The notes under the pieces: model-generated
What the model was told of the DNA's origin: nothing
Database searches by the model: none
Seen by the model: only the letters and a program-made list of their open reading frames with translations
Source: Zymobacter palmae
Lineage (GTDB): Bacteria; Pseudomonadota; Gammaproteobacteria; Pseudomonadales; Halomonadaceae
Direction of reading: 5' to 3'
Length of the DNA: 64,000 bases
Assembly (NCBI RefSeq): GCF_003610015.1
Contig: NZ_AP018933.1
Coordinates: forward strand, 2,080,035-2,144,034
Part shown: positions 47,232 to 58,019 of the stretch, piece by piece
Position numbering within the stretch: position 1 is the stretch's first letter
How the letters are laid out: every line of letters starts with the position of its first letter
Made by a program: the position numbers and the translations under genes

Positions 47232-47760
47232 GGGCGCACCCCTATTCGCTTGCGTGCTCCTCGGCACGGGTGTCTGACACCCTCGGTATCCATGGCGTGA
47301 ATGATTTCATACGGTACTCGTTCTAAGACACGCCATGCCTGACCAAGAAGATTCAATTTGACGTGCATCACACCACAAAACAAGGCAGGAAATGATGCAA
47401 CAATCGGTAAACTTTGGGAAAGACGACTTCTCTACGGTCATGCAACGCTTACGATGACTCTGTTTTCGAGGCGCGCGGCCTTGAAGTATGTCAGCGTCAA
47501 CATGACGTCACGTCTTTGGCATAAGACATTCCACTGTAATACAAGTTCCATGCTACTATCTCTGTCCTGTGAATCCGGTGCCGACCTTTCATGCCAGCAC
47601 ATCCGGCGCATTGACCGCTCCATGTCATGACGGCACATTAGTCGACTTCCGCACATTGGTCTTGCGGTACTGCGTGGCGACACATGCATTGACACGCGGC
47701 AGAAGCATCGCTCGACCAGACCTCCAGGACGCTGTTGCAGATATTATCGAAGGCCTTCCC
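47232..47760. other. Intergenic region between divergent rpoE and DAHP synthase genes
   Basis: About 530 bp; only chance ORFs. A candidate promoter for the DAHP synthase gene is TTTGGC-N16-TAATAC near 47516-47543. I could not recognise a TyrR box or an aromatic leader peptide. Confidence 0.4.
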
Positions 47761-48831
47761 ATGAACGACACCAATAACCCCAATGTGCAGGGCTACACCC
47801 TCATCCGTTCACCCGAAGCGCTCAGAGAACGCTATCCTTTGAGCCAGCAGGCCGTTGACCGTATCCAGTCTTATCGAGACACCGTGAAACGCATCCTGGG
47901 CGGTGATGATCATCGTCTGCTGGTAGTGGTCGGCCCGTGCTCGCTGCACGACACCGAAGCAGCGCTCGATTACGCTAAACGTTTGGCAGCGCTATCTGCT
48001 GCTGTCAGCGATACGCTGTTCATCGTCATGCGCGCCTACTTCGAAAAACCGCGCACAACGGTCGGCTGGAAAGGTCTGATCAACGACCCTCACATGGATG
48101 GCAGCTTCGCCGTCGAAGAAGGGCTTGAAAAGGCGCGTTCACTGCTGGTCGAGCTGAGCGAACTCGGCCTGCCGCTGGCCACCGAAGCGCTTGACCCGAT
48201 CGCAACCCAGTACATCCAAGACTGCATCAGCTGGACCGCCATCGGCGCACGCACGACCGAATCGCAGACGCATCGCGAAATGGCCTCCGGCCTGCCGAGC
48301 CCAATCGGCTTCAAGAACGGTACTGATGGCGGCTTCACCGTAGCCATCAATGCGCTGCAGGCTATCTCGCATGCCCACTCGTACCTGAACATCGCACCAA
48401 ACGGCCAGGTAGCCATCGTGCGCTCCAATGGCAACTGTGGCCATATCGTGCTGCGCGGAGGCAACGGCAAGCCCAACTACGATGCCGAAAGCGTTGCAGC
48501 AGCAGAACAGGCACTGGCCAAAGCCAGCATGCCCGCCGATCTGATGGTGGACTGCTCACACGCCAACTCCAGTAAAGATCCGGCCAACCAGCCTGTTGTG
48601 CTCGAAGATGTCGTCAAGCAGATCGAACAAGGCAACCGTAGCATCATGGGGGTCATGATCGAGTCCAACATCAACTGGGGCGCTCAGCCGCTGACCTGTG
48701 ATCTGAGCGCACTGGAATACGGTGTCTCAATTACCGATGGCTGCATCGATTGGTCCACGACCGAAAAATGCCTGTACGACATGGCTGATCGCCTGAAAGG
48801 CATTCTGCCCGCGCGTCAGCGTCACGCCTGA
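47761..48831 (+). CDS. aroG: DAHP synthase (3-deoxy-7-phosphoheptulonate synthase), AroFGH class I
   Basis: First step of aromatic amino-acid synthesis, from PEP and erythrose 4-phosphate. 356 residues from MNDTNNPNVQGYTLIRSPE; the frame is open upstream to 47569 without similarity. Motifs are VVGPCSLHD, MRAYFEKPRTTVGWKGLINDP (given here in part), GARTTESQTHREMASGL, GFKNGTDG and VDCSHANS. Which amino acid inhibits it cannot be read with confidence, so the aroG symbol stands for the family. Confidence 0.92.
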   Translation: MNDTNNPNVQGYTLIRSPEALRERYPLSQQAVDRIQSYRDTVKRILGGDDHRLLVVVGPCSLHDTEAALDYAKRLAALSAAVSDTLFIVMRAYFEKPRTTVGWKGLINDPHMDGSFAVEEGLEKARSLLVELSELGLPLATEALDPIATQYIQDCISWTAIGARTTESQTHREMASGLPSPIGFKNGTDGGFTVAINALQAISHAHSYLNIAPNGQVAIVRSNGNCGHIVLRGGNGKPNYDAESVAAAEQALAKASMPADLMVDCSHANSSKDPANQPVVLEDVVKQIEQGNRSIMGVMIESNINWGAQPLTCDLSALEYGVSITDGCIDWSTTEKCLYDMADRLKGILPARQRHA

Positions 48832-48843
48832 TTGTGCCGACAA

Positions 48844-48867
48844 AGAGAAGGCTTTCGGGCCTTCTCT
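48844..48867 (+). terminator. Hairpin after the DAHP synthase gene
   Basis: Nine-base stem AGAGAAGGC / GCCTTCTCT with a 6-base loop, 13 bp past the stop codon. The following bases (ACACATTG) are poor in T, so termination may be partial. Confidence 0.7.
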
Positions 48868-49019
48868 ACACATTGCGTCCGTCATCAAACGTGATGTCTG
48901 CCTCGCCATTGCCTTGCGCGATGTAGTCGGATAACTCGCACCCTATAGCTAGCGGCCCTTTTTCATAAAACCGCTACAGGTCTCGGCTCGCCAACCTAGG
49001 CATGCTTTCAACATAGCAG

Positions 49020-49068
49020 AACGCCCCGCTCGAAGAGGAACATTCCCTCTCTGAACGGGGCGTTTTTT
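49020..49068 (+). terminator. Plus-strand terminator with no gene directly upstream
   Basis: Stem AACGCCCCG / CGGGGCGTT with an inner GAGG/CCCTC-type pairing, ending in TTTTTT. It lies about 190 bp past the DAHP synthase stop. On the other strand it has no T-tract, so it does not serve the convergent thiM-thiD gene. It is either a back-up terminator or the end of a short RNA. Confidence 0.85.
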
Positions 49069-49223
49069 CTGTGGCCTACCGCCTCTGTCGCTATAGACGC
49101 TTTTTTCTATAGAACAGAGGGACGCAGCGAGATGCTGTCTCACTCACCGCCTTTCACGGCAACCTCACTTCCAAACAGCTGACTAGCATCGCTCACAGGG
49201 TATCGACCTGCCTCACGCGATCC

Positions 49224-50948
49224 TCACGGCTTCAGCAAGCGAGGCAGGTGAATCAGGCACGGCCCATGCCCCAGCGTGAAGCGCTCGCTCTGCCCAGCTT
49301 GAAGCGCTTCCTGCAGAAAACGGCGTGCCAGCGTGATAGCTTCCAGCCAATCATGTCCTTGGGCTCGCAACGCAGTGATGGCAGAAGACAGCACACAGCC
49401 CGTTCCATGCGTGTTGGGCGTGTTTACCCGCGGCAGCGACAGTCGATGCACGTCACCCTGCTCATTGACGAACACATCCAGCGCTAGGCGCCCTTCCATA
49501 TGGCCGCCTTTGACCAATACCTGACGCGCGCCGCGATCGTGCAGTTCAAGTGCAGCCGATTCCAGCCCTTCTGGCGTCGGTGGGATATCGCGCCCCAGTA
49601 GGGCTTCCGCTTCGGCCAGATTAGGGGTGATCAGACTGGCCAACGGCACCAACCGTTCCCATAGCAGGCACTCGGCATCGGCCATCAATAATGCATGGCC
49701 TGACGTCGATACCATCACGGGATCAAGCACGATATCGAAGGGCGGGCGACCATCACCCTGTTCCAGCAGACATTCTGCCACGGCCATCACGATATCGGCC
49801 TGTCCTAGCATGCCAATCTTAAGCGCATCGACATCAAGGTCTTCGAACACCGCTTCTATTTGCGCTTTGATCATGGCAGGCGCCAGCGGTACAACATCGT
49901 TGACCCCCAGCGTATTCTGCGCCACCACCGCCGTAATAGCGCTGGCACCGAACACCTTCAAGGCACGGAAGGTAGAAAGGTCCGCCTGCAGCCCTGCCCC
50001 TCCGGTCGGATCAGTGCCCGCGATAGTCATGGCGATCGGGGGACGAGGATCGCAGACGCGCCGCTGAGGGATCATCGACGAAGCTTCGGCCGCAAACACT
50101 CGCCCAACTCGCAGCGAGGACAGGATGGTCGACTCTGCTGCCAACGCATACAGCGCGTCCAGAAGACCGGCCATTAGCGCTCCCGGCCCTTGGGCTGACA
50201 CTGCCGCGCGCTCGGCCGCCAGAGTGAACCATAGCGTAGCGACCAATGCGGCTTCACCAGCATCAACATCCTTCAGGCCCGCCACGGCAGCCATCAACGC
50301 ACCCAGCATGCAGCCCGCTCCAGTGATACGTGTCAGCAGTGCGTGACCGTGCTGCACCGCCAACACACCATCAGCGGTCACGATCAGATCGGTTTCCCCG
50401 CTGATCGCCACTGCTTTGACACCCTGCGCCAGCAGCTGGCGCGCTGCGGGTAGCGCATGACAGGGCTGAACGGTGCTGTCCGTTCCACGCCCACCTTTCC
50501 CACCGGCCAGTGCAATTACTTCCGAGGCATTGCCTCGTACGATGGAGGGCGGACAGCGTGCCACCACGGACAGCACCCACTCGGTACGCGGTGCCAGGGC
50601 CCCCACAGCAACCGGGTCCAACACCCACGGCAGGTTACTGGCATGCCGCACCTCTATGGCCTGCCGCATGGCATCTGCACGCGAGGCCGAGAAGGTGCCG
50701 ATGTTGATCAGCATGCCGTTAGCCAGCGCGGCCAGCGCTCGGCACTCGTCGCGATCCACCACCATCAGTGGAGATGCACCGCAGGCCAACAGCGCGTTAG
50801 CCGTGACGTTAGTCACCACCTCATTGGTGAGACAGTGCACCAGCGGATGCTGTTGCTGTACCTGCTGCAAGCAGCGCTTCAGGCTACAGCGTGCCTCTTC
50901 TGCGACATGAGGATCAGCGACAGCAATCACTTCATCGTCATCCATCAT
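49224..50948 (-). CDS. thiMD: Fused ThiM-ThiD: hydroxyethylthiazole kinase / HMP(-P) kinase
   Basis: 574 residues holding two kinases that are normally separate. Residues 20-290 are ThiM: PLVHCLTNEVVTNVTANALL, GASPLMV, LDPVAVGA and the catalytic cysteine in TGAGCMLG. Residues 305-570 are ThiD: AMTIAGTDPTGGAGLQADL, VLDPVMVSTSGHALL, LITPNLAEAEALLG and NTHGTGCVLSSAI. The junction (about 290-305) has no stop or frameshift, so it is a genuine fusion. ThiM salvages thiazole and ThiD phosphorylates HMP and HMP-P. It follows thiC by six bases in the same riboswitch transcript. Confidence 0.93.
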   Translation of the reverse strand: MMDDDEVIAVADPHVAEEARCSLKRCLQQVQQQHPLVHCLTNEVVTNVTANALLACGASPLMVVDRDECRALAALANGMLINIGTFSASRADAMRQAIEVRHASNLPWVLDPVAVGALAPRTEWVLSVVARCPPSIVRGNASEVIALAGGKGGRGTDSTVQPCHALPAARQLLAQGVKAVAISGETDLIVTADGVLAVQHGHALLTRITGAGCMLGALMAAVAGLKDVDAGEAALVATLWFTLAAERAAVSAQGPGALMAGLLDALYALAAESTILSSLRVGRVFAAEASSMIPQRRVCDPRPPIAMTIAGTDPTGGAGLQADLSTFRALKVFGASAITAVVAQNTLGVNDVVPLAPAMIKAQIEAVFEDLDVDALKIGMLGQADIVMAVAECLLEQGDGRPPFDIVLDPVMVSTSGHALLMADAECLLWERLVPLASLITPNLAEAEALLGRDIPPTPEGLESAALELHDRGARQVLVKGGHMEGRLALDVFVNEQGDVHRLSLPRVNTPNTHGTGCVLSSAITALRAQGHDWLEAITLARRFLQEALQAGQSERFTLGHGPCLIHLPRLLKP

Positions 50949-50954
50949 AAGGCG

Positions 50955-52889
<1,935 letters not shown>

Positions 52890-52979
52890 TCACAGGATAG
52901 GAATCCCGAAGAGCACGCACGAAAGGATGGCGCGGGGCAGTATGAACAGGAGGCGGACGCTCGCTGCAGGACGTGCCGC

Positions 52980-53104
52980 TGCTTGATCCCTCCGCTGGTA
53001 CCCTCCCTTACGGGAATTAGCCAGATCAGGTTCAACGGGACCAATGCTCGGCGCCTGTAGCGCTTGCATCATCTCAGCCGGATCTACCGGCACCCCGTCA
53101 AGCA
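52980..53104 (-). promoter_or_regulatory. TPP riboswitch (THI element) of thiC-thiMD
   Basis: Read on the minus strand: TGCTTGA opens P1, GGGGTGCC follows, then GGCTGAGATGATG (CUGAGA core), GTTGAACCTGATCTGG (ACCUGAU core), AATTCCCGTAAGGGAGG, and TCAAGCA closes P1. It ends about 100 nt before the thiC ATG. It matches the consensus more closely than the copy before thiF. Confidence 0.97.
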
Positions 53105-53145
53105 GTCGCTGCCAGCCTAGCGCTGACAGCTACGAATTCGTGGGT

Positions 53146-53174
53146 AGAATGCAGCAAGGCGACGGAGAGTGCAA
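53146..53174 (-). promoter_or_regulatory. Candidate promoter of thiC-thiMD
   Basis: On the minus strand TTGCAC (53169-53174) and CATTCT (53146-53151) are 17 bases apart, about 40 bp before the aptamer. The -10 element is weak. Confidence 0.35.
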
Positions 53175-53205
53175 GCACGACTAAAGGTAAAGGCGGGCCA
53201 ATAAT

Positions 53206-53529
53206 TCACCATGCCATTCCGCCATTAACACTCATTTGATCAGCCATTTGGCGCCCTATCATTAAATTTTCTTCTTCTTGCTGCTGTTTTCGTTTCAACT
53301 TTGATAATTGTTCTGCTTCATAGTCCTCCCGGGAGCAATCAAATCCTTTATCATATGGCACTTGATAAAATGTATTGCTGCCAGAAAAAATCCTCCTATA
53401 CCTGAAGTAAACAAATGTTTTACTCACAAAGCGCTCGCTTAGATAGCTAGCCACCATAAATCCGGCAACTGAATCATGTATATAGTTATCAATAAAACCA
53501 TCAATAACAGGATGTAAATACGCATCCAT
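53206..53529 (-). pseudogene. Out-of-frame C-terminal part of the DUF2235 effector
   Basis: 107 residues from an internal ATG (MDAYLHPVIDGFIDNYIHDS) to the stop. The same frame is open further upstream to the A8 run at 53656-53663, adding 43 residues (KSDYANSLVNDANDN... to ..VIDNIA). That is exactly where the upstream effector frame ends nearly at once in NLTTQIA. A -1 shift or one extra A would join the two into about 767 residues. The segment includes the IHDSVAGF and FRYRRIFSG motifs that I associate with the ends of DUF2235 phospholipases, and a Lys/Gln/Glu-rich coil. As a separate gene it is unlikely: there is no good ribosome site. Confidence 0.7.
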
Positions 53530-53633
53530 TGCTATATTATCTATAACGTATTTTAACTCTTTCTTTTCAGGATTTTTAAGAACAAAATAGTCTTCAAAAA
53601 CATGTTTTCTTAAGTTATCATTAGCATCATTTA

Positions 53634-55508
53634 CTAAGCTATTTGCGTAGTCAGATTTTTTTTAAACCATGATTTATCTTGATAGCTAAGTTCTACCTCG
53701 TCTTCTGTCGAAAGTTCAGCGTAATGATTATTTTTTACAAGCAAAAAATCTTTATGCTCTGCATTTATTGCTTCATTAGAGACTTTAGTTATTTTTTCTG
53801 CCGCATCAAGCCGATTTGAATAAATTGCATCACTGGAAGCGTTAATTTTTGTGATTTCCTCAGGCTCGTAAACCAAAGTAACAGGACTCAGCTCTCCAAG
53901 TAGAAAATGCTTTTCCTTGTAAGCATCTGAACGTTTGTTTTTTATTGAATCACGCAACCCTCTGTCTTGATAATGCGCACGAGTAGCGCTAGACATCTGT
54001 AAAGAATTTTCTCCCCCTTTGAATCTGCGAAAATATTGTGATATTAACTTTTCCCAATGAGGAGTAACAATTTGGGCGGTTGTTCCTTCCTTTAATGGGA
54101 ATAAAGAAATATAGGTGTTGAATTCGGAAAGCAACCGAATATCTATCTTATAACTTAATTTTGCGGCTTCACTCGCTTTTTCAAGTTCTAATGGGACGCC
54201 TTCAAGGCGTGCTCGACGGTACATTTCTGCTAGAGGAATGCGACTAAGTGTTGAAGTGCCGCTACGTGAAAACCCTTTCCCTTGATCAAAAGGTGCATAT
54301 CCGCCCCCAACATCAGAATGCGCACCGGGAAAAACAATTTCCTCACAATATTCAGGTAGGCGTTGTCCCTGGTAAACAGAGTCCAATGGGAAACATCTAC
54401 GCTGTTCATGTGCAGCTACGAAATGAATACATTTCCCTACTTCTTTCGGTATTTGAAGACTACGTGCATCTCCCCACCAATTATGCCCATTAGACCAAAC
54501 AAACATATCGGCCCAGCCGACAGATGCTACTGTATCAAAAATTCCCATGAAGTCATGAGATACGGGAATACCGCCAAGAGTTAAAGGGCCTTCTTGCTGG
54601 TTATAAGACTCTGCATCTAAGCGACAGAGCTTGACTAGCCAATTGAGATAAGCACGCGCTTGCGTGGCTCCGCGAGAAAAACCAAACGTATACAAATGTA
54701 ACTTATTAAGAGGCAATATATCTGGATTATGCACTCTGGTACCTATGCTTCTTTTAAGCCGTGCGATCCAACTGCAAAGCACTAGAGTGGCATTTTTTTT
54801 GTTATCAAGGCGACTATTCTGAAGTACTTCTTTCGTTGAAGTTATAGCTGAAAACAAACAACTATTTGACGCCCATTTGATAGAGCATATTTTTCCATCG
54901 TCTTTGAAAGACACTTTTCTTTCTAGCTCTTCTTGTACAAGGCTTATATTTTCTGAAGCATATTTAACTTCTTCATCAGTAATAAGAACACTACTACCAA
55001 AGCCCGCATGGTAGTAGCCATATATATAATTTAATAGCTGGGCGATCCCCCATAGTATGCGTCCTTGTCCATAAGTTGCCATTGCTCCACCAGAGATACC
55101 ATCCCACTGCGTTTGGGCCCAACTCCCTATTTGATCACCAATGTTTGGAAATGCTTTACCAACACCAGGAACATAGATTTTAAAGTGCCGCTCATAAAGA
55201 GCTAGATCAGTTTTCCAATCTGTTTCTTTTGGCAAAATACCCGGCACACACCGCCCCGGAAATACATCATACAAACGCGCTACATTACTTTCTTCTTCTG
55301 TTTTATTTTCTATTGCATGCCGGTAACTATTGTTAGTACCGTCAAAGAAAACACCTATATAAGCAGGTTTACTGCAAGGCATTTTTTCTTTCTCTGATAA
55401 TTTTTTATCTTTGTTTTCCTTTAAAATACCCATTTCTTCTTCTGTGAAGAAAAACTTGCCACTAGGATCAGCCGCCTCTTTCCGACATTCACATACTAAT
55501 ATCGACAT
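53634..55508 (-). CDS. DUF2235 (Tle1-like) T6SS phospholipase effector, C-terminus frameshifted
   Basis: 624 residues. The alpha/beta-hydrolase domain DUF2235 starts AYIGVFFDGTNNSY (about 50). The nucleophile is S278 in TFGFSRGATQARAYLNW, a likely acid is D325 in MGIFDTVASVGW, and the HSDVGGGYAPFD motif is at 397-408. No signal peptide, as expected for a T6SS cargo. The frame ends in FKKNLTTQIA just after an A8 run; the real C-terminus lies in the -1 frame (53206-53658). It is followed upstream in the operon by a DUF3304 lipoprotein, probably its immunity protein. Markedly AT-rich compared with thiC and purD. Confidence 0.85.
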   Translation of the reverse strand: MSILVCECRKEAADPSGKFFFTEEEMGILKENKDKKLSEKEKMPCSKPAYIGVFFDGTNNSYRHAIENKTEEESNVARLYDVFPGRCVPGILPKETDWKTDLALYERHFKIYVPGVGKAFPNIGDQIGSWAQTQWDGISGGAMATYGQGRILWGIAQLLNYIYGYYHAGFGSSVLITDEEVKYASENISLVQEELERKVSFKDDGKICSIKWASNSCLFSAITSTKEVLQNSRLDNKKNATLVLCSWIARLKRSIGTRVHNPDILPLNKLHLYTFGFSRGATQARAYLNWLVKLCRLDAESYNQQEGPLTLGGIPVSHDFMGIFDTVASVGWADMFVWSNGHNWWGDARSLQIPKEVGKCIHFVAAHEQRRCFPLDSVYQGQRLPEYCEEIVFPGAHSDVGGGYAPFDQGKGFSRSGTSTLSRIPLAEMYRRARLEGVPLELEKASEAAKLSYKIDIRLLSEFNTYISLFPLKEGTTAQIVTPHWEKLISQYFRRFKGGENSLQMSSATRAHYQDRGLRDSIKNKRSDAYKEKHFLLGELSPVTLVYEPEEITKINASSDAIYSNRLDAAEKITKVSNEAINAEHKDFLLVKNNHYAELSTEDEVELSYQDKSWFKKNLTTQIA

Positions 55509-55516
55509 ACCCCCCC

Positions 55517-56320
55517 TTATTTAGGCTCAATTTTGTTTAACTCTTCCAACCTTTTTAGGCTATGATTATAAATCTCTTCATCCCTGTTTTTTCTATATTG
55601 GCGAAAAGCATAATCATCATACCCTTTAAAACCATCTTCTTCTTTATCTCTCAATTTAGTATATTTACTATAAGAATCCCAAGATTCTTTCCATTCATTT
55701 TCACTGCGTTCTTTAAAAACTTTATTTCTAAAACGCATAATAGTATCACGCTCATCATCCATTTCTCTTTCCCACAGTTTATGACGAAAAGCAACAGACG
55801 GTACAGGCCATCCTTTCACATCACTAGGGAACTCAGGGTTAGTAGGATCAAAATCGGTTGCAATAGCGCGGTACTGCTGATTAGGAAGGAACTGGATCCA
55901 TAGTAATTGAGCTTTGCCTGGCGCATATTGCGATACAGGCACTTCGACATTGTAATAAAGCGTACCTGTATCACGACGTCGATCATATTCATCTTGGGTG
56001 CTTTGCCCTTCTACAGGTATAATATCAGGCTCAACCTCCAAGCTAACCTTTAAACCTTCGTGCCATTCATAAGGCAAGAGATAACAACACATCTGCCCAC
56101 CAGCACCATACGCCATTGCCTCTTGAGCAGGTGAACGATTTTTAAAGTTATTAGGTTGAATAACCTGAAAGCTCGCTATGTTTTTATCCGTATAATTAAT
56201 ACCAGTAACAGATGCAGTGGTGGTACGTTCACTACACCCTGTCAGTAACATTGAAGCACTAGCAATAATGCTAATAGCGATAAACGCTGCAAATTCACAT
56301 TTAAATGTCATTTTTACCAC
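55517..56320 (-). CDS. DUF3304 lipoprotein, probable immunity protein for the DUF2235 effector
   Basis: 267 residues. The signal peptide ends in the lipobox MLLTGC (cysteine about 29), so it should be a periplasm-facing lipoprotein. The mature part opens VTGINYTDKNIASFQV and has MCCYLLPYEWHEGLKVSLEV, the DUF3304 pattern; the last third is charged (RKNRDEEIYNHSLKRLEELNK). Members of this family neutralise DUF2235 phospholipases of the T6SS; the pairing here is inferred from adjacency (8 bp). The frame is intact. The start overlaps the split DUF4123 gene. Confidence 0.83.
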   Translation of the reverse strand: MVKMTFKCEFAAFIAISIIASASMLLTGCSERTTTASVTGINYTDKNIASFQVIQPNNFKNRSPAQEAMAYGAGGQMCCYLLPYEWHEGLKVSLEVEPDIIPVEGQSTQDEYDRRRDTGTLYYNVEVPVSQYAPGKAQLLWIQFLPNQQYRAIATDFDPTNPEFPSDVKGWPVPSVAFRHKLWEREMDDERDTIMRFRNKVFKERSENEWKESWDSYSKYTKLRDKEEDGFKGYDDYAFRQYRKNRDEEIYNHSLKRLEELNKIEPK

Positions 56321-56568
56321 TGTCTACGTTCCTTTTTTAACAGTTGTTGGCGCATGGCATGCTGCTCTAAATAGGCAGGAAGTTCAGCTAAAGAAGCAGG
56401 AGCATCTGCAAGCGCCATATGCTGCTGGAACCATGTGTAACGTTCAGAAGGTTTCTGCCAACAGGCATACAGTTCAGGGGATGTATCTTCTATAAAAGCC
56501 ATCGCTCTATCTACCTGAGCAGAGTCTATTAATGCTCTGTATTGTTCACTATTAAGAGGCTGTTTCAA
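56314..56568 (-). pseudogene. 3' part of the IS-split DUF4123 adaptor gene
   Basis: The 84-codon frame starts inside the IS end (MKQPL comes from the terminal repeat); genuine host sequence begins at NSEQYRALIDSAQVDRAM. Removing the IS and one TAA target copy joins it in frame to the 5' part at 57425-58019 (..PINGIAL + NSEQYRAL..), rebuilding about 278 residues. This segment ends AMRQQLLKKERRQW and its stop overlaps the immunity-gene start. Confidence 0.85.
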
Positions 56569-57421
56569 AACCCCAACATCAGCTTCTTAAAACAGATCAT
56601 GGCACATCGCAGCAACGTGAAGGCGCAGTAAATATCGAGTCGGCGTTCGTACCGAACGGCTAGCCGTTTAGCGTGATTGAGCCATGCAAAAGTGCGTTCT
56701 ACCACCCAGCGGTGCCTGCCTAGCCTCGTACTACTGTCCTTGCCGCGGCGCGCTATCCGCGGACTGATACCTCGAACAACACAGGCTTCTCGACAACGCT
56801 CGTAGTCATAGGCTTTGTCAGCGTGCAGTTTGTTCGGGCGATGCCGAGGGCGGCCGCGAGTGCCTTGCAGCTTAGGTATCGCTTCCAGTAACGCCGTCAG
56901 CGGAACGCTATCGTGCATGTTCGCACCAGAAAAAAGCACTACCAACGGTACGCCATTGCCATCCGTCAGCAGATGACGCTTGCATCCCAAACGTCCTCTA
57001 TCGGTGGGATTAGGGCCTACGGCAGATCCCCCTTTTTCGCCTTTACGGATGAGCCATCCACGCAGGCGCGTTCCCAGTCGATGCGATCTGCCAGATGCAG
57101 GCGGTGTAACAGCTCATGATGGAGTTGTTGCCAAACGCCAGCCTCATGCCACTTTTTCAGCCGTCGCCAACAGGTGGGGCCGGAGCCAAACCCTAGAGAA
57201 GTAGGCAGATGTCGCCAAGGAATCCCTGTCATCAGTACGAACAAGATGCCAGACAGCGCTTGTCGGTCAGATACACGAGGCCTTCCTCCGCGAGGGTCTG
57301 GCGTGTGCTCGGGGAGAAGAGGTTGGATGATATACCAGAGTTCGTCAGGAAGTAGTGAAGTAGCCATGCAGTGAGACTTTTAGGCAACATGATTTTTTTC
57401 AAGGGGTTTTGAAACACTCTC
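56556..57421 (-). mobile_element. IS5-family (IS427-type) insertion sequence, 866 bp
   Basis: Terminal inverted repeats GAGGCTGTTTCAAAACCCC (left) and, reverse-complemented, GAGAGTGTTTCAAAACCCC (right). It is flanked by a 3-bp target duplication TAA (56553-56555 and 57422-57424), which fits the TNA target of this group. It holds one transposase gene in two overlapping frames. Full length and apparently intact. Confidence 0.93.
56565..57367 (-). CDS. IS5-family transposase, two frames joined by -1 frameshift
   Basis: The first frame (57017-57367, 116 residues) starts [20 protein letters not shown] and carries the DUF4096-like domain and the first catalytic Asp in [14 protein letters not shown]. 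The second (56565-56990, 141 residues from its first ATG) carries Asp in [12 protein letters not shown] and Glu in [12 protein letters not shown]. At the A5G5 run near 57030 a -1 shift gives [20 protein letters not shown], the expected joined sequence, so the enzyme is probably made by programmed frameshifting. Confidence 0.9.
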
Positions 57422-58019
57422 TAAGAGCGATACCATTAATGGGTGGTATTACTGTATGATCATATTTATCTACTAATGGCAGTGATGCCCATTGAGCTGC
57501 GCGATCAACGTAATGCCAAGCATGAATATTGTGGCTAAATAGTGTCCGTTGCTCATTTGTCAATATATTAATAATAGTTGGCAATAATCGCGTATCCGCA
57601 AAACGCAGTGTATATCGAGCACATGGAGTGCTAATGATGCAAAAAGCCTTCAATTGGCTAGCCAGCTGGCTAAGAGACGCTTTGGTCATTATGATGCTGA
57701 GCATTGGATACCCATTAGTACCTTTTAACAAGACTGAGCGTTGCATGTCATCTAGATCATTAAGGTCAACAAGCTGCGGCGATGCTTGTATCACTTGTCG
57801 GTCCGTATTGGGTAATCCTTCGTAGACCGACCACCAACAGTGGCTAGGCAACCACTGTTCCATCCATGGCAATAAGCGATCAAAAAGGAAAGCACCATCC
57901 AATAATGCCACGGGACGAAGAGCAGGATCCTCTGTGGCTAGTGTAGCTAGATAATCAAATGCAGCATGCTCCCAATGCTCATCATAGACATCGATTATAG
58001 GATTAGGTGACATCGACAA
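57399..58019 (-). pseudogene. 5' part of the IS-split DUF4123 T6SS adaptor gene
   Basis: 206 codons from MSMSPNPIIDVYDEHWEHAA; the last few (RECFKTP) are read from the IS end. It has the DUF4123 plan: ALLDGAFLFDRLLPWMEQWL, then an LLKGTNGYPMLSII stretch, then LPTIINILTNEQRTLFS. DUF4123 proteins are chaperones/adaptors that load a specific effector onto VgrG, and the order vgrG-DUF4123-immunity-effector fits. Its start overlaps the vgrG tail by 17 bp. Confidence 0.88.

Noticed and set aside
53206-53529. Independent small gene of 107 codons after the effector
   Set aside because: The frame continues upstream past its ATG to the exact A8 frameshift point, so it is better read as the effector's C-terminus.
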